Part shown: in pieces, positions 13,012 to 19,958 of the stretch
How positions within the stretch are numbered: the stretch's first letter is position 1
How the letters are laid out: every line of letters starts with the position of its first letter
DNA from: an uncultured Collinsella sp.
GTDB lineage: Bacteria > Actinomycetota > Coriobacteriia > Coriobacteriales > Coriobacteriaceae
Length of the DNA stretch: 19,958 nucleotides
Assembly: GCA_900541055.1 (NCBI GenBank)
Contig: UQHZ01000028.1
Coordinates: forward strand, 1 to 19,958
Direction: 5' to 3'
Position numbers and translations under genes: made by a program
The notes under the pieces: model-generated
Seen by the model: the letters and a program-made list of their open reading frames with translations, nothing else
Database searches by the model: none
Told to the model about the DNA's origin: nothing

Positions 13012-15842
13012 TGGCTGCCAAACTCATCGATCTTTCCTTTACGCTCAACGGCCGCAAGGTCAAGGTTCAGATTGCCCCCGATACCATGCTCTTTGCGCTG
13101 CTGCGCGAGCAGGGCTGCGCGTCGGTGCGCTGCGCCTGCGAGACTACCAACTGCGGCCTGTGCACGGTGTGGCTCGACGGCGACCCGGTGCTGAGCTGCT
13201 CGGTTCCCGCCGCTCGCGTCGAGGGCCACACCATCACCACGCTCGAGGGCCTCAAAGCCGAGTCTGAGGCGCTCGCCCGTGCGATGGCTGCCGAAGGCGC
13301 CGAGCAGTGCGGTTTTTGCGCCCCTGGTCTTATCATGAACGTGCTGGCGCTTGCCCGCGCCGCCAAGGAGGACCCGAGCCTCGTCGCCACGCGCGAGGAG
13401 CTGTCGCGCCAGCTTGCCGGCAACCTCTGCCGTTGCAGCGGCTACGAGAGTCAGCTGCGCGCCATCGTCCGCTTTCTCAACGAGTCCGGCGTGAAGGTGG
13501 GCTTCGAGATGCCCGAGCTGCCCGTCAACGACACGAGCTCCGACGGTGTCGCGTACAAGCAGATTACCCACAAGCAACCCAAGAAGGACTCGAAGGCACT
13601 GCTCGAGGGTCGTCCCGTCTACACGGGCGACCTGGTACCCGCCGGCGCACTCATCGTCAAACTCAAGCGCAGCCCGTATGCCCGCGCCAAGATCCGCTCC
13701 ATCGATACGTCGCGCGCCCTGAAGGTGCCCGGCGTCGTGGGCGTCTACACCTACGAGGACGTGCCCAAGCGCCGCTTTACCATCGCCGGCCAGAGCTATC
13801 CGCAGCCGAGTCCCTACGACCGCCTGATTCTCGAGAACCTCGTCCGTTACCAAAACGAGGAGGTGGCGATCGTCGCCGCCGAGACCGAGGAGGCTGCCGA
13901 CAAGGCGCTCAAACTCATTAAGGTCGACTATGAGGTGCTTGAGCCGCTGCTCGACTTTACCAAGGCACTCGATAACGACATCGTGGTTCACCCCGAGGGC
14001 GACGTGACCTTTATGTTCCCGCAGGGCGGCGACGTGCCCCGCAACCTGGTGTGCAGCGGTACCAGCGATTTTGGCGATCTTGATGAGGCCTTCGCCCAGA
14101 GCGACATCATCTTTGAGCGCACCTATACCAGCCAGGCCACGCAGACCGCGCCCATGGAGACCTTCCGCGCCTTCGCGACGACCGACGCGTTTGGGCGTAT
14201 CTCGGTGACCACCTCCACGCAGGTGCCCTTCCACGTGCGCCGCATGGTCGCTCAGTCGCTCGATATCCCGCAGTCGCAGGTGCAGGTCATTAAGCCGCGC
14301 ATCGGCGGTGGTTTTGGCTCCAAGCAGACGGGCTGCTGCGAGATCTTCGTTGCGTTCGTCACCCAGCAGACCGGCCGTCCGAGCTACTGCTGCTACTCCC
14401 GCGAGGAGACCATCACCGCGGGCAACTCGCGCCATCAGATGCAGATGACCGTCAAGCTGGGCGCCATGAACGACGGCACCATCACGGCCATCGACTTGCA
14501 TACGCTGTCCAACGCCGGCGCGTATGGCGAGCATGCCACCACGACGATCGGCCTTTCGGGCCACAAGAGCCTGCCTATTTACAACCATGTGAAGGCGAGC
14601 CGCTTTAGCTGGGACGCCGTCTACACCAACACCAACCGCGGCGGCGCGTATCGCGGCTACGGTGCCACCCAGGGCCAGTTTGCCGTGGAGAGCGCCGTCA
14701 ACGAGCTCGCCGACATGCTGCACATGGACCCCGCCGACCTGCGCCTTAAGAACATTGTGCGCGAGGGCGAGATCATGCCGCAGTACTACAACGAAAAGCT
14801 CAACGCCTGCGCGCTCGACCGCTGCCTGTTGCGCGCGATGGACATGATCGGCTGGCGCGACAAGCCGCTGGCCGTTGACCTGGGCGACCGCGTGCGCGCC
14901 CTGGGCTGCGCGCTCACTATGCAGGGCTCGGGCATCTCCAACGTGGATATCGCCGGCATCGACATGCGCCTGGAAGAGGACGGCTTCATTACCATCGGCA
15001 CCGGCGCCACCGATAACGGCATGGGCGTCGATACAATCCTGGCGCAGATTGCCGCCGAGGAGCTGGGCGTGGAGAGCTCGCTCATTGTGGTGCGCGGCGT
15101 GGACACCGACGTGTCGCCGTTCGACGCCGGCTCGTACGCGAGCTCGGGTACGTACGTGACGGGCCTTGCCGCCAAGAACGCCGCGACCGAGCTGCGTGAG
15201 AAGATCTGCGCCAAGGCCGCCCAGATGTGGGACGTGGACGCCGCCGATGTGGTCTTCGATGGCCAGTACGTGCGCCTGTCCGACGAACGTGCCGCGCGCG
15301 AGCAGAACCGCTACCTCACGCTGCGCGACTTTGCCAACCTGTGCGTCAAGAACATCGCGGGCGGAGACGCTCTCACCTCGCACGCCTCTGCCTGCCTGCC
15401 CGTTTCACCCCCGCCGTTTATGGCCGGCATTGCCGAGGTCGAGGTCGACAAGGCCACCGGCAAGGTGACTGTGGTGGACTATGCGGCGGCTGTGGACTGC
15501 GGCACCGTGATCAACGAGGCACTCGCGCGCGTCCAGGCCGAGGGCGGCATTGCCCAGGGCATCGGTCACGCGCTCTACGAGATCGTCGAGCACGATGAGC
15601 GCGGCCGTCTGCGCACCGGCAACTTTATGAGCTACAAGCTGCCCACGCGCCTGGATATCGGCAGCATTCGCGTGGCCTTTGAGCCGAGCTACGAGCCGAC
15701 GGGCCCGTTTGGCGCCAAGTCGATCGGCGAGGTCGTCATCAACACGCCGCTCGCCGCCGTTGCCTCGGCCGTGGCACACGCTACCGGACATCAGGTTCGC
15801 TCGCTGCCGATCACGCCCGAGAAGGCCCTGCTGGGGGAGTAG
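13011..15842 (+). CDS. xdhD: Fused [2Fe-2S]/molybdopterin subunit of a molybdenum hydroxylase, XdhD-like
   Basis: The 943-residue protein fuses the two subunits that are usually separate. Residues 1-155 hold a plant-type [2Fe-2S] motif (Cys43, 48, 51, 63) and a second one (GFC and CRC: Cys100, 103, 140, 142). From about 190 the molybdenum domain begins, with IGGGFGSKQ (431-439) at the cofactor and GAKSIGE near the end, where Glu907 should be the catalytic base. Size and order match E. coli XdhD (956 residues), but here all eight cluster cysteines are present, unlike E. coli XdhD, whose N-terminal cysteines are largely missing as I recall it. The neighbouring ygfM-like gene supports this. XdhD-type enzymes act on purines or related heterocycles and are among candidates for a labile selenium cofactor. 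No yqeB, yqeC, ygfK or ssnA is in the window. Confidence is high for family, moderate for the XdhD name. Confidence 0.85.
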   Translation: MAAKLIDLSFTLNGRKVKVQIAPDTMLFALLREQGCASVRCACETTNCGLCTVWLDGDPVLSCSVPAARVEGHTITTLEGLKAESEALARAMAAEGAEQCGFCAPGLIMNVLALARAAKEDPSLVATREELSRQLAGNLCRCSGYESQLRAIVRFLNESGVKVGFEMPELPVNDTSSDGVAYKQITHKQPKKDSKALLEGRPVYTGDLVPAGALIVKLKRSPYARAKIRSIDTSRALKVPGVVGVYTYEDVPKRRFTIAGQSYPQPSPYDRLILENLVRYQNEEVAIVAAETEEAADKALKLIKVDYEVLEPLLDFTKALDNDIVVHPEGDVTFMFPQGGDVPRNLVCSGTSDFGDLDEAFAQSDIIFERTYTSQATQTAPMETFRAFATTDAFGRISVTTSTQVPFHVRRMVAQSLDIPQSQVQVIKPRIGGGFGSKQTGCCEIFVAFVTQQTGRPSYCCYSREETITAGNSRHQMQMTVKLGAMNDGTITAIDLHTLSNAGAYGEHATTTIGLSGHKSLPIYNHVKASRFSWDAVYTNTNRGGAYRGYGATQGQFAVESAVNELADMLHMDPADLRLKNIVREGEIMPQYYNEKLNACALDRCLLRAMDMIGWRDKPLAVDLGDRVRALGCALTMQGSGISNVDIAGIDMRLEEDGFITIGTGATDNGMGVDTILAQIAAEELGVESSLIVVRGVDTDVSPFDAGSYASSGTYVTGLAAKNAATELREKICAKAAQMWDVDAADVVFDGQYVRLSDERAAREQNRYLTLRDFANLCVKNIAGGDALTSHASACLPVSPPPFMAGIAEVEVDKATGKVTVVDYAAAVDCGTVINEALARVQAEGGIAQGIGHALYEIVEHDERGRLRTGNFMSYKLPTRLDIGSIRVAFEPSYEPTGPFGAKSIGEVVINTPLAAVASAVAHATGHQVRSLPITPEKALLGE

Positions 15843-15866
15843 CGGGTTAGCGAACAAGTCGTAATT

Positions 15867-15896
15867 GGCGAGGCGGGGTAACTCGTCTCGCCTTTT
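15867..15896 (+). terminator. Intrinsic terminator of the ygfM-xdhD-like operon
   Basis: GGCGAGGCG (15867-15875) pairs with CGTCTCGCC (15884-15892), one pair being G-U, around GGGTAACT, then TTTT. It is 24 nt after the stop. Confidence 0.85.
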
Positions 15897-15954
15897 GCAC
15901 TCGTGGTGAGGTCGTGAGCTTGTAAAAGGTGTGCGTGCGCTTGCCGTTCGTATC

Positions 15955-15963
15955 TGCTATCAT
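15955..15963 (+). promoter_or_regulatory. Probable extended -10 promoter of tRNA-Leu
   Basis: TGCTATCAT combines a TGn extension (15955-15957) with the -10 hexamer TATCAT (15958-15963). The tRNA starts 19 nt downstream. TTGCCG at 15941 is too close to serve as the -35. Confidence 0.45.
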
Positions 15964-15982
15964 TCCTAGTCTGTGCGCTCAT

Positions 15983-16066
15983 GCGGGCGTGGCGGAATTG
16001 GTAGACGCGCCAGATTTAGGTTCTGGTGGGATTCCCGTGAAGGTTCGAGTCCTTTCGCCCGCACCA
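15983..16066 (+). tRNA. tRNA-Leu (anticodon TAG)
   Basis: The acceptor stem GCGGGCG (15983-15989) pairs with CGCCCGC (16056-16062), followed by discriminator A and encoded CCA (16064-16066). The anticodon stem CCAGA/TCTGG encloses TTTAGGT with TAG at 16017-16019. The D arm contains GGTAGAC. A long variable arm (GTGGGATTCCCGT region) marks a class II tRNA, and the T loop TTCGAGT is normal. The tRNA is 84 nt long, reads CUA and other CUN leucine codons, and shows no defect. It stands between the xdhD terminator and tig. Confidence 0.97.
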
Positions 16067-16074
16067 TCGCACCT

Positions 16075-16107
16075 GCGTCGGCCCTGGCCGTCGCGACACT
16101 TTGTTGC
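16075..16107 (+). terminator. Weak hairpin after tRNA-Leu
   Basis: GCGTCGGC (16075-16082) and GCCGTCGC (16087-16094) form a stem with one T-T mismatch around CCTG, followed by GACACTTTGTTG. The tail is only moderately U-rich, so it may end the tRNA transcript inefficiently. Confidence 0.35.
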
Positions 16108-16157
16108 ATAAAGGTACCAGCACCTCAGATAAGCTGGGCAGTATGAGGAGGAACGTG

Positions 16158-17456
16158 TTGAACATCACCGCTTCTGACGTCAAGGACGCCAAGCTCACCG
16201 CTACGGTCACCATCCCGGCCGCCGACGTCGACGCCGCGATCAAGAAGGCCTACAAGGACACCGCCAAGAAGTACCGCTTCCCGGGCTTCCGCGCCGGCAA
16301 GGCTCCCCGTCCGGTCATCGACTCCGCTCTTGGCGCCGAGGCTACCCTCGCTCAGGCCACCAACGACCTGATCGCCGCCAACGAGCCCGCCGTCCTCAAC
16401 GAGCTGGACATCGTCCCCACCAAGAACGGTGACTACAAGGAGCTCGACCTCGCCAAGGATCACGAGGACTACACCTACACCGTCGAGTTCTCCCTGCGTC
16501 CCGCCGCTGAGCTCTCCTCCTTCGACGCCGTCGAGATCGAGATGCCCCCTGCGGAGGTCACCGAGTCCGAGATTAACAACCAGGTCGAGATGCTCCTCAA
16601 CTACCGTGCCACCTTCGAGGACGTCGAGGGTCGCGCCGTCGAGGCCGAGGACTACGTCACCGTCGACCTCAAGGCCGTCGAGAACGCCGACAACTTTGCC
16701 GCCGAGGGCCGTATGCTCATCGCCGGTAGCGACAGCAACCCCAAGGAGTTCAACGAGGCCCTGATCGGCGCTAACGTTGACGACGTCAAGACCGTCACCT
16801 GGACCGACGAGGTCGAGGAGGGCGAGGAGGCCGAGACCCACACCGTCGAGGTCACCGTCAAGGGCATCAAGGTCCGCAACACCCCCGAGCTCACCGACGA
16901 GCTCGTCAAGTCCGACTTTGGCTTCGACAGCATCGACGCTATGCGCGACGCCATCAAGATCGAGATCGAGCAGGACAAGGCTTCCCGCCTGCCGGCCGAG
17001 AAGGAGAACCGTTGCGTCTCCGCTCTCGCCGAGCGTCTGCAGCTCGACGAGATGGACGCCGACTACGAGCAGTCCGTCTTTGAGGAGCTTGGCCAGAACT
17101 TCCTGTCCAATCTCGCTGCCCGCGGCATGACTCTGGACACCTGGCTGCCCGCTTCCGGTCTGACCATGGAGCAGTTCATCGGCGACCTGCACAAGCAGGC
17201 CAACGACGTTGCCCGTGAGTCCCTGGCTCTGGACGCCCTCGCCCGTGAGCTCAAGATTGAGGTTACCGAGGACGACATCAACGCCGAGTTCGAGAAGGCC
17301 GGCGTCAAGGACGTCGAGGCTTCCAAGGCCGAGTTCATCGCCGATGGCCGCATGCCTGCTGTCCGCGAGTCCATCCGTCGCTCCAAGGCCGTCGACCACC
17401 TGGTCGAGAACGCCAAGGTGACCGAGGTCGACGAGACCGCCAAGGACGCCGAGTAA
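16158..17456 (+). CDS. tig: Trigger factor, ribosome-associated chaperone and peptidyl-prolyl isomerase
   Basis: Trigger factor binds near the ribosome exit tunnel and protects nascent chains. The 432-residue protein has the ribosome-docking signature FPGFRAGKAPRPV near residue 40, an FKBP-like isomerase domain in the middle (YVTVDLKAV to VEVTVKGIKV) and a helical C-terminal chaperone region ending in an acidic tail. The start is chosen as TTG 16158, giving MNITASDVKDAKL, because AGGAGG (16146-16151) lies 6 nt before it. GTG 16155 (3-nt spacer) and ATG 16143, which overlaps the upstream edge of that site, are in frame and possible. Codons are strongly biased to C-ending forms, as in gdhA. TTGCAT (16104) and GATAAG (16128), spaced 18 nt, are a weak promoter guess. 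The order tig-clpP-clpX is widespread in bacteria and supports the identity. Confidence 0.95.
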   Translation: MNITASDVKDAKLTATVTIPAADVDAAIKKAYKDTAKKYRFPGFRAGKAPRPVIDSALGAEATLAQATNDLIAANEPAVLNELDIVPTKNGDYKELDLAKDHEDYTYTVEFSLRPAAELSSFDAVEIEMPPAEVTESEINNQVEMLLNYRATFEDVEGRAVEAEDYVTVDLKAVENADNFAAEGRMLIAGSDSNPKEFNEALIGANVDDVKTVTWTDEVEEGEEAETHTVEVTVKGIKVRNTPELTDELVKSDFGFDSIDAMRDAIKIEIEQDKASRLPAEKENRCVSALAERLQLDEMDADYEQSVFEELGQNFLSNLAARGMTLDTWLPASGLTMEQFIGDLHKQANDVARESLALDALARELKIEVTEDDINAEFEKAGVKDVEASKAEFIADGRMPAVRESIRRSKAVDHLVENAKVTEVDETAKDAE

Positions 17457-17532
17457 TTCTCGCCACCTTGCCCGCGAGCGCATGCGTGCGCCCGTGATGG
17501 GGTAAAGTTATACACCGGTTATCCGGTTGCTT

Positions 17533-17580
17533 CGTACGGTGCCAGCCAATGCATAGCATGCGGGCACCGTACGTTTATCT
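17533..17580 (+). terminator. Hairpin between tig and clpP: terminator or clpP leader element
   Basis: CGTACGGTGCC (17533-17543) pairs perfectly with GGCACCGTACG (17563-17573) over 11 bp around a 19-nt loop, followed by TTTATCT. It could end tig transcription. A smaller ACCGG/CCGGT hairpin sits just upstream (17514-17527). Because the AT-rich TAAAGTTATAC (17503-17513) also lies upstream, the hairpin might instead be in the clpP leader and act as an attenuator. Confidence 0.6.
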
Positions 17581-17619
17581 AGAACCAATTTGGTCCGCAA
17601 GAGAGAAATGGAGATGCGT

Positions 17620-18240
17620 ATGATCGCTAAGTTCGATTCCGCCCTCGTGCCATACGTTATCGAGCAGACGCCGCGCGGCGAGCGCAGCTACGATATCTAT
17701 TCGCGCCTGCTCAACGACCGCATCATCTTTTTGGGCGAGGAGATCAACTCCGTCAGCGCCAACCTGGTCGTTGCCCAACTGCTGCATCTTGAGAGCCAGG
17801 ATGCCGAGAAGGATATCTCGCTCTACATCAATTCGCCCGGTGGCGAGGTTTACTCCGGCCTGGCGATTCTTGACACCATGAACTTCATCAAGCCGCAGGT
17901 CTCCACCATCTGCGTCGGTATGGCCGCGTCCATGGCTGCCGTGCTGCTTTCGGCCGGCGCTAAGGGCAAGCGCTTCTGCCTGCCGCACTCCAAGGTCATG
18001 ATTCACCAGCCCAGCGGCGGTGCCCAGGGTCAGCAAACCGAGATTGAGATCGTTGCCGAGGAGATCAAGAAGACTCGCCGCGAGCTCAACCAGATCCTGT
18101 CCGACGCCTCGGGCCAGCCCATCGAGAAGGTCCAGGCCGACACCGAGCGCGACAATTACCTGACCGCTTCCGAGGCCCTCGACTACGGCCTGATCGACCG
18201 TATCGTCACCTCGCGCGACCTCGCCGCGAAGGACGCCTAG
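17620..18240 (+). CDS. clpP: ATP-dependent Clp protease proteolytic subunit ClpP
   Basis: ClpP forms the tetradecameric serine protease chamber that works with ClpX. The 206-residue protein has the catalytic triad Ser104 (GMAASMAA), His129 (VMIHQP) and Asp178 (ERDNYLTA), all offset by 7 from the E. coli precursor numbering. It also shows RGERSYDIYSRLL (19-31) and YINSPGG (69-75). Of several in-frame starts (TTG 17590, ATG 17608, 17614, 17620), ATG 17620 is preferred because TGGAG ends 6 nt before it; 17614 would add two residues. The usual Pro-Val-like N-terminus is replaced by IAKFDSALVPYVIEQ. clpX starts 1 nt after the stop, so the pair is one operon. The family is certain; whether the genome has other ClpP copies cannot be told here. 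Confidence 0.95.
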   Translation: MIAKFDSALVPYVIEQTPRGERSYDIYSRLLNDRIIFLGEEINSVSANLVVAQLLHLESQDAEKDISLYINSPGGEVYSGLAILDTMNFIKPQVSTICVGMAASMAAVLLSAGAKGKRFCLPHSKVMIHQPSGGAQGQQTEIEIVAEEIKKTRRELNQILSDASGQPIEKVQADTERDNYLTASEALDYGLIDRIVTSRDLAAKDA

Positions 18241-18241
18241 G

Positions 18242-19648
18242 ATGGCAGGTAACATGCAGGACAACTTTGACGAGAACGGCAACCCCATCCGCTGCTCCTT
18301 CTGCGGAAAAGAGCAGGGCCAGGTCCGTCGCCTCGTAAAGGGCCCGACCAACATCTTTATCTGTGACGAGTGCGTCGCCGCCTGCTCCGAGATTCTGGAG
18401 GAGTCGCTTGCTTCGGACTTTATGGACGCCGCCCGCAACGGCAAGCTGCCGGGTTTCCTCAACGACCACGGCCAGGCTGCCGGGCAGCCCTCTATGGACC
18501 CCGAGGCCGAGGGCTTTGAGCTCGAGGACGACCGCCAGGTCATCACGCATGTGCCGACGCCGCACGAGATCTATGACGAGCTTTCGGCCTATGTTATGGG
18601 CCAGGAGGACGCCAAGCGTGCCATGTCGGTTGCCGTGTACAACCATTACCGCCGCGTGATCGAGGGTGGCGCTGCGCTTTCGGCCTTTGACGACGGCTTG
18701 GACTCGCAGCTCGACAATGATATGGACGAGGTAGAGCTCGCCAAGTCCAACATCCTGCTGCTCGGTCCCACCGGTACCGGTAAGACCCTGCTCGCCCAGA
18801 CGCTTGCGCGCATCCTCGAGGTGCCGTTTGCCATCGCCGATGCCACCGCGCTCACCGAGGCCGGCTATGTGGGCGAGGACGTGGAGAACATCCTGCTCAA
18901 GCTCATCAATGCTGCCGATGGTGACATTCAGCGCGCTCAGGTGGGCATTATCTACGTGGACGAGATCGACAAGATCGCCCGCAAGGCCGAGAACCTCTCC
19001 ATTACCCGCGATGTTTCGGGCGAGGGCGTTCAGCAGGCACTGCTTAAGATTCTTGAGGGCACGGTGGCAAGCGTTCCGCCCACCGGCGGCCGTAAGCATC
19101 CCCAGCAGGAGCTGTTGCAGATCGACACGACCAACATCCTGTTCATCTGCGGCGGTGCCTTTGTGGGTCTGGACAAGATCATTGCCGATCGCGTGGGCAA
19201 CAAGGGCGTGGGCTTTAACTCCGAGATCGCCGGCCCCACCTCGGTCGACGAGAACGACCTGCTGCGCCAGGTGCTCCCGCAGGACCTCAACGCCTTTGGC
19301 ATGATCCCCGAGTTCGTGGGCCGTACGCCCGTCGTCACCCAGACGCAGGCGCTCGACGAGGACGACCTGGTGTCGATTCTGACCGAGCCCAAGAACGCCG
19401 TGGTGCGCCAGTACCGCAAGATGTTCCAACTCGAGGACGTTGAACTTGAGTTTGAGGACGCGGCTCTGCACGAGATCGCGCGCATGGCGCTTGCCCGCAA
19501 GACCGGCGCCCGCGGCCTGCGCTCCATCTGCGAGGACGTGCTGCAGCAGACGATGTTCGACCTCCCCAGCGAGGAGGGTGTCGTCAAGGTCATCGTGACC
19601 GAAGCCTCCGTAAAGGGCGAAGAACAGCCCCAGCGCATCTACGGGTAA
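18242..19648 (+). CDS. clpX: ATP-dependent Clp protease ATP-binding subunit ClpX
   Basis: ClpX is the AAA+ unfoldase that feeds substrates to ClpP. The 468-residue protein begins with a zinc-binding domain (Cys18, 21, 41, 44 in CSFC and CDEC), then Walker A GPTGTGKT (175-182), Walker B IIYVDE (236-241), IPEFVGR and the C-terminal domain with RKTGARGLRSI. The ClpP-docking loop, IGF in E. coli, appears as VGF in KGVGFNS. The protein is longer than E. coli ClpX (424), mainly in the linker after the zinc domain and in an acidic insert before Walker A (about 143-167). ATG 18242 lies 1 nt after clpP and has AAGGA in the end of clpP as a binding site; ATG 18254 is an alternative. Confidence 0.96.
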   Translation: MAGNMQDNFDENGNPIRCSFCGKEQGQVRRLVKGPTNIFICDECVAACSEILEESLASDFMDAARNGKLPGFLNDHGQAAGQPSMDPEAEGFELEDDRQVITHVPTPHEIYDELSAYVMGQEDAKRAMSVAVYNHYRRVIEGGAALSAFDDGLDSQLDNDMDEVELAKSNILLLGPTGTGKTLLAQTLARILEVPFAIADATALTEAGYVGEDVENILLKLINAADGDIQRAQVGIIYVDEIDKIARKAENLSITRDVSGEGVQQALLKILEGTVASVPPTGGRKHPQQELLQIDTTNILFICGGAFVGLDKIIADRVGNKGVGFNSEIAGPTSVDENDLLRQVLPQDLNAFGMIPEFVGRTPVVTQTQALDEDDLVSILTEPKNAVVRQYRKMFQLEDVELEFEDAALHEIARMALARKTGARGLRSICEDVLQQTMFDLPSEEGVVKVIVTEASVKGEEQPQRIYG

Positions 19649-19660
19649 ATAGCTTGAATC

Positions 19661-19690
19661 CAGGCCCCGCGGCAACCACCGCGGGGCCTG
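19661..19690 (+). terminator. Terminator after clpX
   Basis: CAGGCCCCGCGG (19661-19672) pairs perfectly with CCGCGGGGCCTG (19679-19690) around CAACCA, 12 nt after the clpX stop. The tail CCATTT is short in U, but the 12-bp GC-rich stem is strong. Confidence 0.75.
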
Positions 19691-19696
19691 CCATTT

Positions 19697-19777
19697 AGGG
19701 ACAGGTTTATTTTGGTCGGTTTTATATGGGCAAATGTCGTTTCCCCTGATAAAACCTACCAAAATAAACCTGTCCCT
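19697..19777. repeat. Long palindrome downstream of clpX (family B)
   Basis: Arms 19697-19725 and 19749-19777 are reverse complements at 28 of 29 positions around a 23-nt loop. The outer motif is AGGGACAGGTTTATTTTGG. Its sequence differs from the palindromes at 8841 and 11943, but arm length, loop size and placement are alike. Sequences of the GGGACAG type are familiar in intergenic REP-like repeats linked to Y1 transposases in other bacteria; that link is recollection, not shown here. The right arm is followed by TTTT, so termination is also possible. Confidence 0.85.
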
Positions 19778-19795
19778 TTTCGGCAGGTATGCCTG

Positions 19796-19804
19796 TGCTA
19801 TTCT
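19796..19804 (+). promoter_or_regulatory. Probable extended -10 promoter of a gene beyond the contig end
   Basis: TGCTATTCT has a TGn extension and the -10 hexamer TATTCT (19799-19804). About 100 nt of non-coding sequence (19811-19914) follow before the adapter, with a small CTTCAG-ACTGAAG-like hairpin, suggesting a leader. No start codon with a binding site is seen before the end. Confidence 0.35.
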
Positions 19805-19914
19805 GTGAGATTGTCAAGTTAGTATCTTCAGACTGAAGTAATCGATACCTAAGGCGTGTCCGCCTGCTTGGTTTTCGTAGATTCCGCACGAGCCGAAGAG
19901 CACTTAATGTGCTC

Positions 19915-19958
19915 CTGTCTCTTATACACATCTCCGAGCCCACGAGACTAGGCATGAT
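19915..19958 (-). other. Nextera sequencing adapter (artefact)
   Basis: CTGTCTCTTATACACATCT (19915-19933) is the reverse complement of the Tn5 mosaic end, followed by the read-2 adapter and TAGGCATG (19949-19956) in the index position. It mirrors bases 1-43 exactly. The last genomic base is 19914. Confidence 0.98.

Noticed and set aside
13008..15383. 791-residue open frame on the minus strand
   Set aside because: It is antisense to the XdhD-like gene, a by-product of high GC content and codon bias; the plus strand has clear cofactor motifs.
1..19958. Terminal inverted repeats of a transposon spanning the window
   Set aside because: The repeats are Nextera adapters with an index and there is no transposase gene in the window.

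Overview
The window is high-GC bacterial DNA whose gene families and order best fit a gut Coriobacteriia, probably Collinsella or a close relative. That assignment rests on recognition of gene families and base composition, not on a search. Both outer ends (1-43 and 19915-19958) are Illumina Nextera library adapter with the same index, not genome. The biological sequence is 44-19914, and genes touching the ends are cut by the assembly.

Layout. (1) 44-3154: the 3' end of a formate hydrogenlyase operon in the hyc order F(partial)-G-H-I, followed by a FocA-type formate channel and a weak terminator. (2) 3224-8815: an orphan cytoplasmic molybdopterin oxidoreductase, then selA and selB overlapping by 4 nt. 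(3) 8841-10260: a long palindrome, a selC gene for tRNA-Sec with its own extended -10 promoter and terminator, mobA, and a DUF3343 (putative Se/S carrier) protein with a Cys-rich N-terminal tail. (4) 10512-11924: gdhA and a textbook terminator. (5) 11943-15896: a second, perfect palindrome, then a two-gene ygfM-xdhD-like molybdenum hydroxylase operon and terminator. (6) 15983-19690: tRNA-Leu(TAG), tig, clpP, clpX and terminator. (7) 19697-19914: a third palindrome and the probable promoter and leader of a gene lost beyond the contig end.

How the parts fit. Formate hydrogenlyase in the E. coli model pairs a hydrogenase with a selenocysteine- and molybdenum-containing formate dehydrogenase. The window gathers the hydrogenase tail and its maturation factors, a formate channel, the selenocysteine insertion genes selA, selB and selC, a molybdenum-cofactor nucleotidyltransferase, a putative selenium or sulfur carrier, and molybdenum enzymes of two families. 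One of these, the XdhD type, belongs to a group proposed to use labile selenium. This reads as a selenium-molybdenum-formate neighbourhood followed by housekeeping genes. selD and the formate dehydrogenase itself are not in the window.

The most interesting items are the Cys-rich DUF3343 protein beside selABC, the compact selC unit with a non-pairing 8:66 position, the altered G4 motif in SelB, the orphan molybdoenzyme, and three long intergenic palindromes, two of which share their outer sequence.
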